Part shown: positions 55,499-64,000 of the stretch, one piece after another
How the letters are laid out: each line of letters starts with the position of its first letter
Numbering within the stretch: position 1 is the first letter of the stretch
Assembly (NCBI RefSeq): GCF_001584325.1
Contig: NZ_LSAZ01000011.1
Span: forward strand, 78,441-142,440
Direction: 5' to 3'
Length of the DNA: 64,000 bases
Origin: Bacillus nakamurai
GTDB lineage: Bacteria > Bacillota > Bacilli > Bacillales > Bacillaceae
Notes under the pieces: model-generated
Seen by the model: only the letters and a program-made list of their open reading frames with translations
The model's database searches: none
What the model was told of the DNA's origin: nothing
Program-made: the position numbers and the translations under genes

Positions 55499-56032
55499 AT
55501 GATAGATATCATCATCTTGGTTTTGCTCCTGATGGGCACATTGCTTGGATTAAAAAGAGGATTTATCCTGCAATTTATATATTTAACGAGTTTTATCCTC
55601 TCTATTGCGTTTGCGGCGCTTTTTTACAAAAACCTGGCACCGCATCTGAGTTTTATACCGGCGCCTGATTTTTCCGGCGGCCAGGCGGCTCTTTCTTTTA
55701 TTAAAGGTAACGTAGAGACGGCCTATTACAACGCGATTGCGTTTGTCATTTTGTTTATCATTGCAAAAATTCTGCTTCGGATCATCGGAGCGGCGCTTAA
55801 TATCATCGCAAGTATTCCGGTCATTAAACAAATCAACAAATTGCTGGGCGGAGTGCTCGGTTTTCTGGAAGTCTATTTATTTGCGTTTATTTTGTTATAT
55901 GTCGCATCCGTACTTCCGGTAAGCGCGCTGCAGCAGATGCTCGCACAATCAACGCTTGCGGATATCATTACTCATCATACGCCGTATCTGTCAGGCCTCC
56001 TGCAAGAACTGTGGGCCCAGTACGGGAAATAA
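55499..56032 (+). CDS. yshB: CvpA-family membrane protein YshB
   Basis: A 177-residue membrane protein of the CvpA (colicin V production) family, with four helices and the family start DIIILVLLLMGTLLGLKRGF. In other bacteria CvpA supports envelope integrity; no function is shown in Bacillus. The ATG at 55499 lies just after zapA and follows AAAAGG; a frame that begins inside zapA is not used. A terminator starts at its stop. Confidence 0.88.
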   Translation: MIDIIILVLLLMGTLLGLKRGFILQFIYLTSFILSIAFAALFYKNLAPHLSFIPAPDFSGGQAALSFIKGNVETAYYNAIAFVILFIIAKILLRIIGAALNIIASIPVIKQINKLLGGVLGFLEVYLFAFILLYVASVLPVSALQQMLAQSTLADIITHHTPYLSGLLQELWAQYGK

Positions 56033-56062
56033 AAAACTTCTCTTGACCGGAGAAGTTTTTTT
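56030..56062 (+). terminator. Terminator after yshB
   Basis: AAAAACTTCTC pairs with GAGAAGTTTTT (loop TTGACCG), with a T run. Confidence 0.9.
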
Positions 56063-56137
56063 CAAGCTCTGCGCCAGTTGTGCCGGCGGAGAAAAATTTG
56101 TATGATGAAAAGCAGGAAACGACTGGGGGTTAAAATG

Positions 56138-57853
56138 ATGCATAAAAAAGATATCATCCGGCTGCTTGAAACGATTGCGGTCTATATGGAACTGAAAGGG
56201 GACAACCCGTTTAAAATATCAGCCTTCCGAAAAGCGGCCGCGGCTCTTGAGCAGGATGACCGCAGCCTCTCGGAAATCGACGACATGATGTCTTTATCCG
56301 GCATCGGAAAAGGCACGTACAGCGTCATTCACGAATATATGAAGGAAGGCGTGTCAAGCACGCTTCTCCAATTGCAGAAAGAGGTTCCGGAAGGGTTAGT
56401 GCCTCTTTTGAAGCTTCCCGGGCTGGGCGGCAAAAAAATCGCCAAGCTGTATCAAGAGCTCGGCGTGCATGACGCGGAATCGCTGAAAGAAGCGTGCGAA
56501 CAGCAAAAAGTGCAGGGGCTCGCCGGATTCGGTAAAAAAACGGAAGAAAAAATTCTTCAGGCTTTGGGAGAAGCCGGGAAACAGCCGGAACGCTTTCCGA
56601 TCGGCTATGCGCTTGGCATCGCTTCAATAATCGAAGAACATTTGGCCGGTTTTACGGATATTGTAAGGTTTTCCCGGGCCGGCAGTCTCAGAAGAGCGCG
56701 GGAAACGGTGAAAGACCTTGATTACATTATCGCAACGGACAATCCGGCGTCAGTAAGGGATCAGCTTCTCTCCCTGCCGAACATAAAAGATGTCATAGCA
56801 AGCGGCGATACAAAGGTATCAGTCATCCTGTCCTTTGAATATGAAACAAGTGTTGATTTCCGGCTTGTGACAGATGAACAATTCCCGACGACACTGCACC
56901 ATTTCACAGGTTCCAAAGACCACAACATTAAAATGCGCCAGCTCGCGAAAGAACGCGGTGAACGAATCAGCGAATACGGAGTCGAAACGATTGAAACCGG
57001 AGAAGTCAAAACCTTCCCGAGTGAAGAAGCCTTTTACGCACATTTCGGACTGCCGCTGATTCCCCCGGAGCTCCGGGAAAGCGGGCAGGAGGTCGAAACC
57101 TATCGAAAAGAAACGGATCTAATTGAACAAGAGGATATAAAAGGGGATCTCCACATGCACTCTGCCTGGAGCGACGGCGCTTTTTCGATCAGAGAAATGG
57201 CAGAAGCGTGTATGGCAAAAGGTTATCAGTACATGGCGATCACCGACCACTCGCAATATTTAAAAGTGGCTAACGGTTTAACGGCGGAACGGCTCAGAAA
57301 ACAGGCGGAAGAAATTGACGCGTTAAATGCTGAATTTGAAAATTTTCATATCTTTAAAGGCGTGGAAATGGATATCCTGCCTGACGGCTCGCTTGATTAT
57401 GATGACAGCGTGCTCTCCGAGATGGACCTTGTCATCGCTTCCATTCACTCAAGTTTCAGCCAGCCGGAGCATGTTATTATGAAACGGCTTGAACAGGCGC
57501 TGACCAATAAGCACGTGGATATTATCGCGCACCCGACGGGCCGCCTGATCGGCAGACGGGCCGGCTATGAAGTCGACATCGACATGCTGATTGAGCTTGC
57601 CGCAAAAACAAACACGGCGCTTGAACTGAATGCAAACCCCGCGCGCCTCGATTTACGGACGGAGCATCTGATCAAAGCGAACGATAAAGGCGTAACCTTG
57701 GTCATTAATACAGATGCCCATAACATTGAGATGCTCAGCGACATGAAAACGGGCGTAACCGCTGCGCGCAAAGGCTGGACTGAAAGAAAACACGTCTTAA
57801 ATGCCCGGCCGCTAAGTGAGGTCAAAGCATTTCTGAAGCGTAATGATAAGTAA
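56138..57853 (+). CDS. polX: DNA polymerase X
   Basis: Gap-filling repair polymerase with built-in nuclease activity, 571 residues. N-terminal helix-hairpin-helix region with [26 protein letters not shown] and [10 protein letters not shown], then the Pol beta-like palm ([19 protein letters not shown], with the metal aspartates). The C-terminal PHP domain (about 335-571) has [21 protein letters not shown], the glutamate in [14 protein letters not shown] and NTDAHN. GGGGG precedes two adjacent ATGs; 56138 gives the family start [10 protein letters not shown]. mutS2 starts 16 bases after its stop. Confidence 0.95.
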   Translation: MHKKDIIRLLETIAVYMELKGDNPFKISAFRKAAAALEQDDRSLSEIDDMMSLSGIGKGTYSVIHEYMKEGVSSTLLQLQKEVPEGLVPLLKLPGLGGKKIAKLYQELGVHDAESLKEACEQQKVQGLAGFGKKTEEKILQALGEAGKQPERFPIGYALGIASIIEEHLAGFTDIVRFSRAGSLRRARETVKDLDYIIATDNPASVRDQLLSLPNIKDVIASGDTKVSVILSFEYETSVDFRLVTDEQFPTTLHHFTGSKDHNIKMRQLAKERGERISEYGVETIETGEVKTFPSEEAFYAHFGLPLIPPELRESGQEVETYRKETDLIEQEDIKGDLHMHSAWSDGAFSIREMAEACMAKGYQYMAITDHSQYLKVANGLTAERLRKQAEEIDALNAEFENFHIFKGVEMDILPDGSLDYDDSVLSEMDLVIASIHSSFSQPEHVIMKRLEQALTNKHVDIIAHPTGRLIGRRAGYEVDIDMLIELAAKTNTALELNANPARLDLRTEHLIKANDKGVTLVINTDAHNIEMLSDMKTGVTAARKGWTERKHVLNARPLSEVKAFLKRNDK

Positions 57854-57869
57854 GGAGGACCACATTACC

Positions 57870-60227
57870 GTGCAGCAAAAAGTGTTATCATCACTTGAAT
57901 TTCATAAAGTAAAAGAACAAATTACCGCGCATGCCGCTTCATCGCTCGGCAAAGAGATGCTTCTGCAGCTGAAACCTTTGACTGATCTGGCCGAAATCCA
58001 AAAACAGCTGGATGAAGTCGAAGAAGCATCGGCGGTCATGCGCTTGAGAGGCCATGCCCCGTTTGGCGGGCTGACCGATATCAGAGCCGCTCTGCGGCGC
58101 GCGGAAATCGGCAGTGTGCTGACCCCCTCGGAATTCACCGAAATTTCCGGGCTGCTGTATGCCGTCAAACAAATGAAGCATTTTATCAGCCAAATGACGG
58201 AAGACGGCGTCGGCATTCCGCTGATTGAAGCGCATGCGGAGCAATTGATTACGTTAAGCGATTTGGAACGGGAGATTAACTCCTGTATTGATGATCACGG
58301 CGAAGTGCTTGACCATGCGTCCGATGCATTAAGAGGAATCCGCACGCAGCTGCGTACGCTTGAATCAAGAGTCAGAGACCGGCTTGAATCCATGCTCCGC
58401 TCTTCCTCCGCCTCAAAAATGCTGTCTGATACTATCGTCACGATCCGAAATGACCGCTTTGTTATTCCGGTCAAACAGGAATACAGATCAAGCTACGGAG
58501 GAATCGTTCATGACACCTCTTCCTCCGGCGCAACTCTGTTCATTGAACCGCAGGCGATCGTTGATATGAATAACTCGCTTCAGCAGGCGAAGGTAAAAGA
58601 AAAACAGGAAATTGAACGGATTCTCCGGGTTTTGACAGAACATACGGCTGAACATACACATGAACTCGTTCAAAACGTGGAAGTGCTGCAAACACTTGAT
58701 TTTATTTTTGCCAAAGCGAGATACGCAAAAGCAATGAAGGCGACAAAACCGCTGATGAACGGCGAAGGCTTCATCCGGCTGAAGAAAGCGCGGCATCCGT
58801 TATTGCCTCAAGAGCAGGTGGTTGCCAATGATATCGAACTTGGGGGAGACTATACAACCATTGTCATCACAGGACCGAATACGGGCGGTAAGACCGTCAC
58901 GTTAAAAACACTCGGACTGCTGACGATCATGGCGCAGGCAGGTTTGCACATACCGGCTGACGAGGGCTCCGAAGCCGCTGTGTTTGACAATGTCTTTGCC
59001 GATATCGGTGATGAACAGTCCATTGAACAAAGCTTAAGCACCTTCTCATCCCACATGGTAAATATCGTAAGCATTTTAAAAGATGTCAGTGAAAACAGCC
59101 TTGTGCTGTTTGACGAGCTTGGCGCCGGAACGGACCCGCAGGAAGGAGCGGCGCTTGCGATGAGCATTCTTGACGAAGTTCACCGGACAAACGCCAGAGT
59201 CCTCGCGACAACCCACTATCCGGAACTGAAAGCTTACGGATATAACCGGACAGGCGTGATGAACGCGAGCGTTGAATTTGACATTGAGACGCTCTCGCCG
59301 ACTTACAAGCTCTTAATCGGAGTGCCGGGCCGAAGTAACGCCTTTGAAATTTCAAGGCGTCTCGGACTGCCGGAACATGTCATCGGCCAGGCGAAGTCAG
59401 AAATGACGGCCGAACACAATGAAGTCGATTTGATGATCGCGTCACTGGAACAAAGCAAAAAAAGAGCGGATGAAGAGCTTTCTGAAACCGAGTCGATCAG
59501 AAAAGAAGCTGAAAAGCTGCATAAAGAACTTCAGCAGCAAATCATCGAGCTGAACGCCCAAAAAGACAAATTACTGGAAGAAGCCGAACAAAAAGCGGCA
59601 GAAAAGCTGGAGGCAGCCACAAAAGAAGCTGAACAAATCATTCATGAACTCCGGTCGATTAAACAAGAACACAGATCCTTTAAAGACCACGAGCTGATTG
59701 AGGCTAAAAAACGACTCGGAGACGCAATGCCTGCTTTTGAAAAATCAAAGCAGCCCGAAAGAAAAACAGAGAAAAAACGCGAGCTGAAGCCGGGTGACGA
59801 AGTAAAGGTGCTCACCTTCGGGCAAAAAGGAACGCTGCTTGAAAAAACCGGAGCGAATGAATGGAATGTCCAAATCGGCATTCTTAAAATGAAGGTGAAG
59901 GAAAAAGATCTCGAATTTCTCAAATCATCCCCTGAACCTAAAAAGGAAAAAACAATCGCCGCCGTCAAAGGGAAGGACTATCATGTTTCCCTTGAACTCG
60001 ACCTGCGCGGAGAACGTTACGAAAATGCGCTCAGCCGTGTGGAAAAATATTTAGATGATGCGGTGCTTGCCGGTTATCCGAGAGTGTCCATCATTCACGG
60101 AAAAGGAACGGGCGCCCTCCGAAAAGGCGTGCAGGATCTTCTGAAAAACCACCGCAGCGTCAAAAGCTCCCGGTTCGGTGAAGCGGGAGAAGGAGGATCA
60201 GGCATTACGATTGTCGAACTAAAATAA
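57870..60227 (+). CDS. mutS2: Endonuclease MutS2
   Basis: A 785-residue MutS paralogue (mutSB/yshD in B. subtilis) that lacks the mismatch-recognition domain. It has core and clamp regions, the ATPase with Walker [14 protein letters not shown] (about 333-345) and Walker [14 protein letters not shown], then a long coiled coil, KOW-like segment and the C-terminal Smr nuclease domain [12 protein letters not shown] and [13 protein letters not shown]. Known relatives act in recombination control and in rescue of collided ribosomes. The GTG at 57870 follows AAGGAGG by eleven bases and gives [10 protein letters not shown]. Same operon as polX and yshE. Confidence 0.95.
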   Translation: MQQKVLSSLEFHKVKEQITAHAASSLGKEMLLQLKPLTDLAEIQKQLDEVEEASAVMRLRGHAPFGGLTDIRAALRRAEIGSVLTPSEFTEISGLLYAVKQMKHFISQMTEDGVGIPLIEAHAEQLITLSDLEREINSCIDDHGEVLDHASDALRGIRTQLRTLESRVRDRLESMLRSSSASKMLSDTIVTIRNDRFVIPVKQEYRSSYGGIVHDTSSSGATLFIEPQAIVDMNNSLQQAKVKEKQEIERILRVLTEHTAEHTHELVQNVEVLQTLDFIFAKARYAKAMKATKPLMNGEGFIRLKKARHPLLPQEQVVANDIELGGDYTTIVITGPNTGGKTVTLKTLGLLTIMAQAGLHIPADEGSEAAVFDNVFADIGDEQSIEQSLSTFSSHMVNIVSILKDVSENSLVLFDELGAGTDPQEGAALAMSILDEVHRTNARVLATTHYPELKAYGYNRTGVMNASVEFDIETLSPTYKLLIGVPGRSNAFEISRRLGLPEHVIGQAKSEMTAEHNEVDLMIASLEQSKKRADEELSETESIRKEAEKLHKELQQQIIELNAQKDKLLEEAEQKAAEKLEAATKEAEQIIHELRSIKQEHRSFKDHELIEAKKRLGDAMPAFEKSKQPERKTEKKRELKPGDEVKVLTFGQKGTLLEKTGANEWNVQIGILKMKVKEKDLEFLKSSPEPKKEKTIAAVKGKDYHVSLELDLRGERYENALSRVEKYLDDAVLAGYPRVSIIHGKGTGALRKGVQDLLKNHRSVKSSRFGEAGEGGSGITIVELK

Positions 60228-60243
60228 AAAGGGAGTAAACGTC

Positions 60244-60648
60244 ATGAGTGCATTTTGGGAAAATGAGCTTGTTGAAATTGCGGCTTATTACAGTGTGGCC
60301 GTCTTGTGCCTCGTCGTTTTTCTAAGCATATTCGAATTGGTGACAACCTACAAAAACTGGGAAGAAATCCAAAAAGGCAATCTTGCGGTTGCGATGGCGA
60401 CCGGGGGGAAAATCCTCGGAATCGCCAATGTCTTTCAGCACAGCATCGCCCAGCATAATTCGCTGATGCAAATGATCGGCTGGGGTGTATACGGATTTAT
60501 CATGCTGTTGGTCAGCTATTTTATCTTTGAATTTCTTACCCCCCGTTTTAAAATTGATAAAGAAATCGAAAAAGATAACAGAGCTGTCGGCTTTATTTCA
60601 TTTGTCATCTCAGTCGGCCTGTCATTTGTGGTGGCCGCCGGGATCTAA
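60244..60648 (+). CDS. yshE: DUF350 membrane protein YshE
   Basis: 134 residues, four helices, DUF350 (UPF0719) family. The family run NLAVAMATGGKILGIANVF lies in the middle and GWGVYGFIMLLVSYFIFEFL after it. Function unknown. It starts 16 bases after mutS2 following AAAGGGAG and is likely on the same transcript. A 27-codon frame follows within 14 bases. Confidence 0.9.
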   Translation: MSAFWENELVEIAAYYSVAVLCLVVFLSIFELVTTYKNWEEIQKGNLAVAMATGGKILGIANVFQHSIAQHNSLMQMIGWGVYGFIMLLVSYFIFEFLTPRFKIDKEIEKDNRAVGFISFVISVGLSFVVAAGI

Positions 60649-60661
60649 GGGGACGGTATAA

Positions 60662-60745
60662 ATGGAGAAGCTTGCGAAAGTGCTGCTGTCGGCAGCAGGG
60701 ATTTTTCTGTTGATCGGACTTATTTATCTGATACTGACGTCTTAA
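60662..60745 (+). CDS. 27-residue membrane peptide downstream of yshE
   Basis: ATG at 60662 follows AGGGGA (60648-60653) and reads MEKLAKVLLSAAGIFLLIGL with ending IYLILTS before TAA. A charged N-terminus followed by one hydrophobic helix is the pattern of small single-pass membrane peptides. It lies between yshE and a strong terminator, so it would be the last gene of the polX-mutS2-yshE transcript. No known family is recognised; partner of YshE is a guess from position. Confidence 0.6.
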   Translation: MEKLAKVLLSAAGIFLLIGLIYLILTS

Positions 60746-60749
60746 TACG

Positions 60750-60787
60750 AAAGGCTGCCGAATATACAAAATCGGCAGCCTTTTTCA
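60750..60787. terminator. Bidirectional terminator after the yshE operon
   Basis: AAAGGCTGCCGA pairs with TCGGCAGCCTTT; T runs on both strands serve the convergent genes. Confidence 0.9.
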
Positions 60788-61465
60788 TTGATAAAACCAG
60801 TCGATGCAAGTCGTTTCCCTGCAAATGACCGCTTCCCAATTCATGGCGCGGACAATGCCTGCCATGTCTTGGTCCTTCATAAGAAATAGTGTGGTAAAAG
60901 AATCATACACGCTCATAAAAGCAGCATTCCGCTGTTCATCAGCAATCACCATTTCAGGCTGCAGCAGATTACATACCTCCAGAGGCGTCACTTTATGAAG
61001 CGAAAACATTCCGTGCTGTTCAATCGGCTCAAAATAAGTGCAGCGCTCAGACCCTTTGGAGCTGAAAACATCCAGCAGACTCGGAATCAGAAAGGCCGAA
61101 GTGTAATCCTCAATCGGAAAATAAAGGTCCTGGCAGTCATTAAGCCTGTCTAACAACGCCGCTGACTCTGGTCTCGCGTATTCATCCTGTAAAGCCTTAG
61201 TCACGGACATGAGGGCTAGAGCCGTTTCTTTCTCAGACCGTAAACCGCAAATGTTCATCACTGTTTCCCATGAAACAGGAACGCCGGATGCAAGCATCTC
61301 CGCATCGCTCGGATAGATGTGCTCAAAAGGCCGCTTTCGCTTTTTTTGCTCCCAGCCGCTGGGCATCCGGACAAAGGGATGAAGCAGAAATGCTGCTGAT
61401 GAAAACGGCTTCGGAAGCTGGCGAAGAATGGGAACGCCGGGCTCAATACTCAATGTTTCTAACAA
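60785..61465 (-). CDS. DUF2711-like protein
   Basis: A soluble protein of 226 residues resembling the DUF2711 family; I do not recognise a function. Notable are HPFVRMPSGWEQKKRKRPFEHIYPSD-type residues near the start, a repeated acidic/aromatic middle (NDCQDLYFPIEDYTSAFL) and the ending NWEAVICRETTCIDWFYQ. The frame opens at a TTG at 61510. The TTG at 61465 has AAGGAG seven to eight bases before it and is preferred. It sits between yshE and lcfA, where I recall no gene in B. subtilis 168, so it may be a lineage-specific insertion. It is divergent from lcfA. Confidence 0.65.
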   Translation of the reverse strand: MLETLSIEPGVPILRQLPKPFSSAAFLLHPFVRMPSGWEQKKRKRPFEHIYPSDAEMLASGVPVSWETVMNICGLRSEKETALALMSVTKALQDEYARPESAALLDRLNDCQDLYFPIEDYTSAFLIPSLLDVFSSKGSERCTYFEPIEQHGMFSLHKVTPLEVCNLLQPEMVIADEQRNAAFMSVYDSFTTLFLMKDQDMAGIVRAMNWEAVICRETTCIDWFYQ

Positions 61466-61568
61466 ACACACCACTCCTTGAGCTGAAAAATCATATGAAA
61501 CACTTTCCAAATTTGATCAGCCATCTGATATAATAATAGCGTATATGAAAACAGAAAGGAGAGGTTTT

Positions 61569-63257
61569 ATGCAGTCTGAAAAGCAATGGCTTTCTGAATA
61601 TCCGGATGAGATTCCGCATGAGCTTGAATTTACCAATCAAACCCTGCCATCCAATCTGACAAACTCCGCCGCCCAATTCCCGAACCATACCGCCATTTAT
61701 TTTCTCGGAAAAAAACTCACATTCCAAGACGTTCTCACAGATTCTTTAAAGCTTGCCGCCTTTTTGCGGAAAAAAGGACTGAAAAAAGGAGACAGAGCCG
61801 CCGTCATGCTGCCCAATTGTCCGCAATCGGTCATCGCTTTTTACGGCGTATTGTTTGCCGGCGGAATCGTCGTCCAGACTAACCCCCTCTACACTGAGCA
61901 TGAGCTTGAATATCAGCTGAAAGACAGCGCGCCAAGCGTCATTATCACCCTGGATATGCTGTTTCCGAAGGTGATAAAAATGAAAACGCTGTCAGTTGTA
62001 GAACGGATTATCACAACCAGTATAAAAGATTATTTGCCGTTTCCGAAAAATATGCTGTACTCACTTACTCAAAAACAAAAGGTTCATATCGATTATGACG
62101 GCCACGAACAAATTCACAGCTTATCTGATATTTTAAAAGACGAAACAGCGGAAGATGCGCCCGTTTTTGAGATTGATCCTGAGCATGATATCGCCGTGCT
62201 TCAATATACGGGCGGGACAACAGGCAATCCGAAAGGGGTCATGCTTACGCATCAGAACATTCAAGCCAATACAGAAATGTGTGCCGCCTGGATGTATAAA
62301 ATGAAAAAGGGTGCCGAAAAGGTGCTGGGGATCGTGCCTTTTTTTCATGTGTACGGATTAACCGCCGTGCTCAATTTTTCCATTATGCAGGGCTGTGAAA
62401 TGATTCTTCTTCCTAAATTTAACCCATTGGACACCCTTAAAACGATAGACAGGCTGAAGCCGACTGTATTTCCGGGCGCGCCGACGATTTACATCGGCAT
62501 TTTGCATCATCCTGAACTGAACAAATATGATCTCTCGTCCATCAAAAGCTGTCCGAGCGGTTCAGCGGCGCTGCCGGTCGAGGTAAAGCAGAAGTTTGAA
62601 AAGGTTACCGGGGGAAAACTTGTGGAAGGCTACGGGTTATCTGAAGCATCTCCTGTCACGCACTCGAACTTTATCTGGGGAAAAAACAAGCCCGGCAGTA
62701 TCGGCTGTCCTTGGCCTAATACCGATGCCGGAATCTACTCAGAAGAAACAGGCGGGCTTGCCGGTCCGTATGAACATGGAGAGCTGATCGTAAAAGGCCC
62801 GCAAGTGATGAAAGGGTATTGGAACAATCAGGAGGAAACGGCGCGGGTGCTCCGTGACGGCTGGCTGTTTACAGGTGATATGGGATACATGGATGAGGAG
62901 GGGTTTTTCTATATCGCGGACCGAAAAAAAGACATCATTATTGCCGGCGGATACAATATTTATCCCCGCGAGGTTGAAGAGGTTCTGTATGAACACGAAT
63001 CCGTTCAGGAAATCGTCGTTGCGGGCGTCCCCGATTCATACAGGGGGGAAACCGTCAAAGCATTTATCGTTTTGAAGAAAGGCGCACAGGCAGATGCCGA
63101 TGAGCTTGATTCGTTCGCAAGAGAGCGCCTCGCGCCGTACAAAGTGCCGAAACTGTACGAATTCAGAGCGGAACTTCCGAAAACGGCCGTCGGAAAAATT
63201 TTAAGAAGGCGTTTAGTGGAAGAGGAGGATGCTTCTCACCAAAACAAGATTCCTTAA
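61569..63257 (+). CDS. lcfA: Long-chain fatty-acid-CoA ligase
   Basis: Activates fatty acids to acyl-CoA for beta-oxidation, 562 residues. AMP-binding family motifs: P-loop YTGGTTGNPKGVMLTH near residue 216, YGLSEASPVTH, and TGDMGYMDEEGFFYIADRKKDIIIAGGYNIYPREVEE, ending with the catalytic lysine in LPKTAVGKILRRRL. The ATG follows AAAGGAGAGG; an in-frame ATG 24 bases upstream precedes that site. TATAAT at 61529-61534 is the likely -10 box. It is followed by fadR and fadB, the fatty-acid degradation cluster repressed by FadR. Confidence 0.95.
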   Translation: MQSEKQWLSEYPDEIPHELEFTNQTLPSNLTNSAAQFPNHTAIYFLGKKLTFQDVLTDSLKLAAFLRKKGLKKGDRAAVMLPNCPQSVIAFYGVLFAGGIVVQTNPLYTEHELEYQLKDSAPSVIITLDMLFPKVIKMKTLSVVERIITTSIKDYLPFPKNMLYSLTQKQKVHIDYDGHEQIHSLSDILKDETAEDAPVFEIDPEHDIAVLQYTGGTTGNPKGVMLTHQNIQANTEMCAAWMYKMKKGAEKVLGIVPFFHVYGLTAVLNFSIMQGCEMILLPKFNPLDTLKTIDRLKPTVFPGAPTIYIGILHHPELNKYDLSSIKSCPSGSAALPVEVKQKFEKVTGGKLVEGYGLSEASPVTHSNFIWGKNKPGSIGCPWPNTDAGIYSEETGGLAGPYEHGELIVKGPQVMKGYWNNQEETARVLRDGWLFTGDMGYMDEEGFFYIADRKKDIIIAGGYNIYPREVEEVLYEHESVQEIVVAGVPDSYRGETVKAFIVLKKGAQADADELDSFARERLAPYKVPKLYEFRAELPKTAVGKILRRRLVEEEDASHQNKIP

Positions 63258-63266
63258 AAGAAAAAC

Positions 63267-63295
63267 TTGACAAAGTACCGATTCCTTTTTATCAT
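63267..63295 (+). promoter_or_regulatory. fadR promoter
   Basis: TTGACA and TATCAT with 17 bases between; the start point falls at the edge of the FadR box. Confidence 0.8.
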
Positions 63296-63302
63296 GAAGT
63301 TA

Positions 63303-63320
63303 TGAATGAATAGTCATTCA
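63303..63320 (+). promoter_or_regulatory. FadR operator
   Basis: TGAATGAATAGTCATTCA agrees at every position with the B. subtilis FadR consensus TGAATGAMTANTCATTCA. It sits at the transcription start of fadR-fadB, so FadR represses its own operon and long-chain acyl-CoA releases it. Confidence 0.95.
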
Positions 63321-63339
63321 TTTATCGAAGGAAGGAACG

Positions 63340-63930
63340 ATGACATTGAACCAAAAACGGCCAAAGTATATGCAGATTATTGATGCAGCAGTAGAAGTCA
63401 TAGCGGAAAACGGCTATCACCAATCACAGGTGTCCAAAATTGCCAAGCAGGCCGGCGTAGCGGACGGCACCATCTATTTATATTTTAAAAATAAAGAAGA
63501 CATTCTCATTTCGCTCTTCAAAGAAAAGATGGGCCAGTTCATTGAACGCATGGAAGAAGAAGTGAAAGAAAAAACGACGGCAAAGGAAAAACTCGCTCTC
63601 GTCATTAAACAGCACTTTTCACTGCTCGGCAATGACCGCCACCTCGCGATTGTGACCCAGCTTGAGCTCAGACAGTCGAATATCAAGCTGCGCCTGAAAA
63701 TCAATGACATTTTAAAAGGCTATTTAAACATGCTGGACACCATTTTGACCGAAGGAATAAAGTCGGGCGAATGGAAAGACAATCTCGACGTCCGCCTCGC
63801 CCGGCAGATGATATTCGGGACGATAGATGAAACAGTGACAACGTGGGTGATGAATGATCAGAAATATGATCTGCCGGCTTTGTCAGACAAAGTTTTAGAA
63901 CTGTTGGTGTCAGGGATTCATCAAAACTAA
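63340..63930 (+). CDS. fadR: TetR-family fatty-acid degradation repressor FadR
   Basis: 196 residues. The N-terminal TetR helix-turn-helix is AENGYHQSQVSKIAKQAGVADGTIYLYFKNKEDIL. The C-terminal acyl-CoA-binding domain ends MIFGTIDETVTTWVMNDQKYDL. It represses lcfA, fadB and other beta-oxidation genes until acyl-CoA binds. The ATG follows GAAGGAAGG. It was ysiA in older naming. fadB starts 13 bases after its stop. Confidence 0.96.
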   Translation: MTLNQKRPKYMQIIDAAVEVIAENGYHQSQVSKIAKQAGVADGTIYLYFKNKEDILISLFKEKMGQFIERMEEEVKEKTTAKEKLALVIKQHFSLLGNDRHLAIVTQLELRQSNIKLRLKINDILKGYLNMLDTILTEGIKSGEWKDNLDVRLARQMIFGTIDETVTTWVMNDQKYDLPALSDKVLELLVSGIHQN

Positions 63931-63943
63931 AGGGGGTTGACGG

Positions 63944-64000
63944 ATGAACAGCCTTTCAATGGCGGTTGAACAGTCTGTCGCGGTGATCACCATTAATCAT
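63944..64000 (+). CDS. fadB: Enoyl-CoA hydratase FadB, N-terminal fragment
   Basis: The ATG follows AAGGGGG; only the first 19 residues, MNSLSMAVEQSVAVITINH, are inside the window. They match the opening strand of crotonase-fold enoyl-CoA hydratases, and the place after fadR is that of fadB (ysiB) in B. subtilis. The rest lies beyond the edge. Confidence 0.85.
   Translation, partial: MNSLSMAVEQSVAVITINH

Overview
The window is a chromosomal segment of a Bacillus subtilis-group bacterium, most likely B. amyloliquefaciens or B. velezensis. Nearly every gene matches a B. subtilis gene in order and sequence, but with steady amino-acid differences from strain 168. That attribution is from recalled family sequences; no search was run.

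Layout, left half. An fxsA tail and ytvI/ytwI precede the TCA genes citZ-icd-mdh, the phosphate two-component system phoP-phoR, and polA-mutM-ytaF-coaE. Next come the ytbE/ytbD and ytcD divergon, gluconeogenic gapB, speD, nrdR and the replication-restart genes dnaB-dnaI. ytxB and ytxC are followed by thrS under a T-box. ysaA, the pyruvate-sensing pair lytS-lytT and its target pftA-pftB come next, then the infC-rpmI-rplT operon with its L20 leader, then ysdA, ysdB and ysdC.

Middle (about 34.1-43.1 kb). This is where B. subtilis carries abnA-araABDLMNPQ-abfA. Here abnA stops just after its signal peptide and first conserved residues. araA to araN and the first half of araP are gone, replaced by about 6 kb of AT-rich DNA that looks foreign. 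The insert holds a PadR regulator, a 14-helix-type MFS exporter, a frameshifted metallo-hydrolase, a multiply frameshifted helix-turn-helix/coiled-coil gene, and a broken RecJ-like nuclease gene on the minus strand. Beyond it araP is 5'-truncated and araQ and abfA each carry a frameshift, so the whole arabinan/arabinose pathway appears dead.

Right half. cstA (pyruvate/peptide uptake) is followed by the minus-strand glycolate oxidase genes glcD-glcF and a CdaR-type regulator, spore gene sspI, rRNA methylase gene ysgA, and pheS-pheT under a second T-box. rnhC, zapA, cvpA, polX, mutS2 and yshE come next, then a 27-residue membrane peptide, a DUF2711-like gene, and the fatty-acid degradation genes lcfA-fadR-fadB, with fadB cut by the window edge.

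Carbon control is a theme. Sites matching CcpA cre (citZ, phoP, pftA, abnA), CcpC (citZ), CcpN (gapB) and FadR (fadR) can be read directly. So can a LytT-type direct repeat before pftA and a perfect SigW promoter before ysdB. Many genes use TTG, GTG or (infC) ATT starts, and the listed starts are those with a ribosome-binding site at proper distance.
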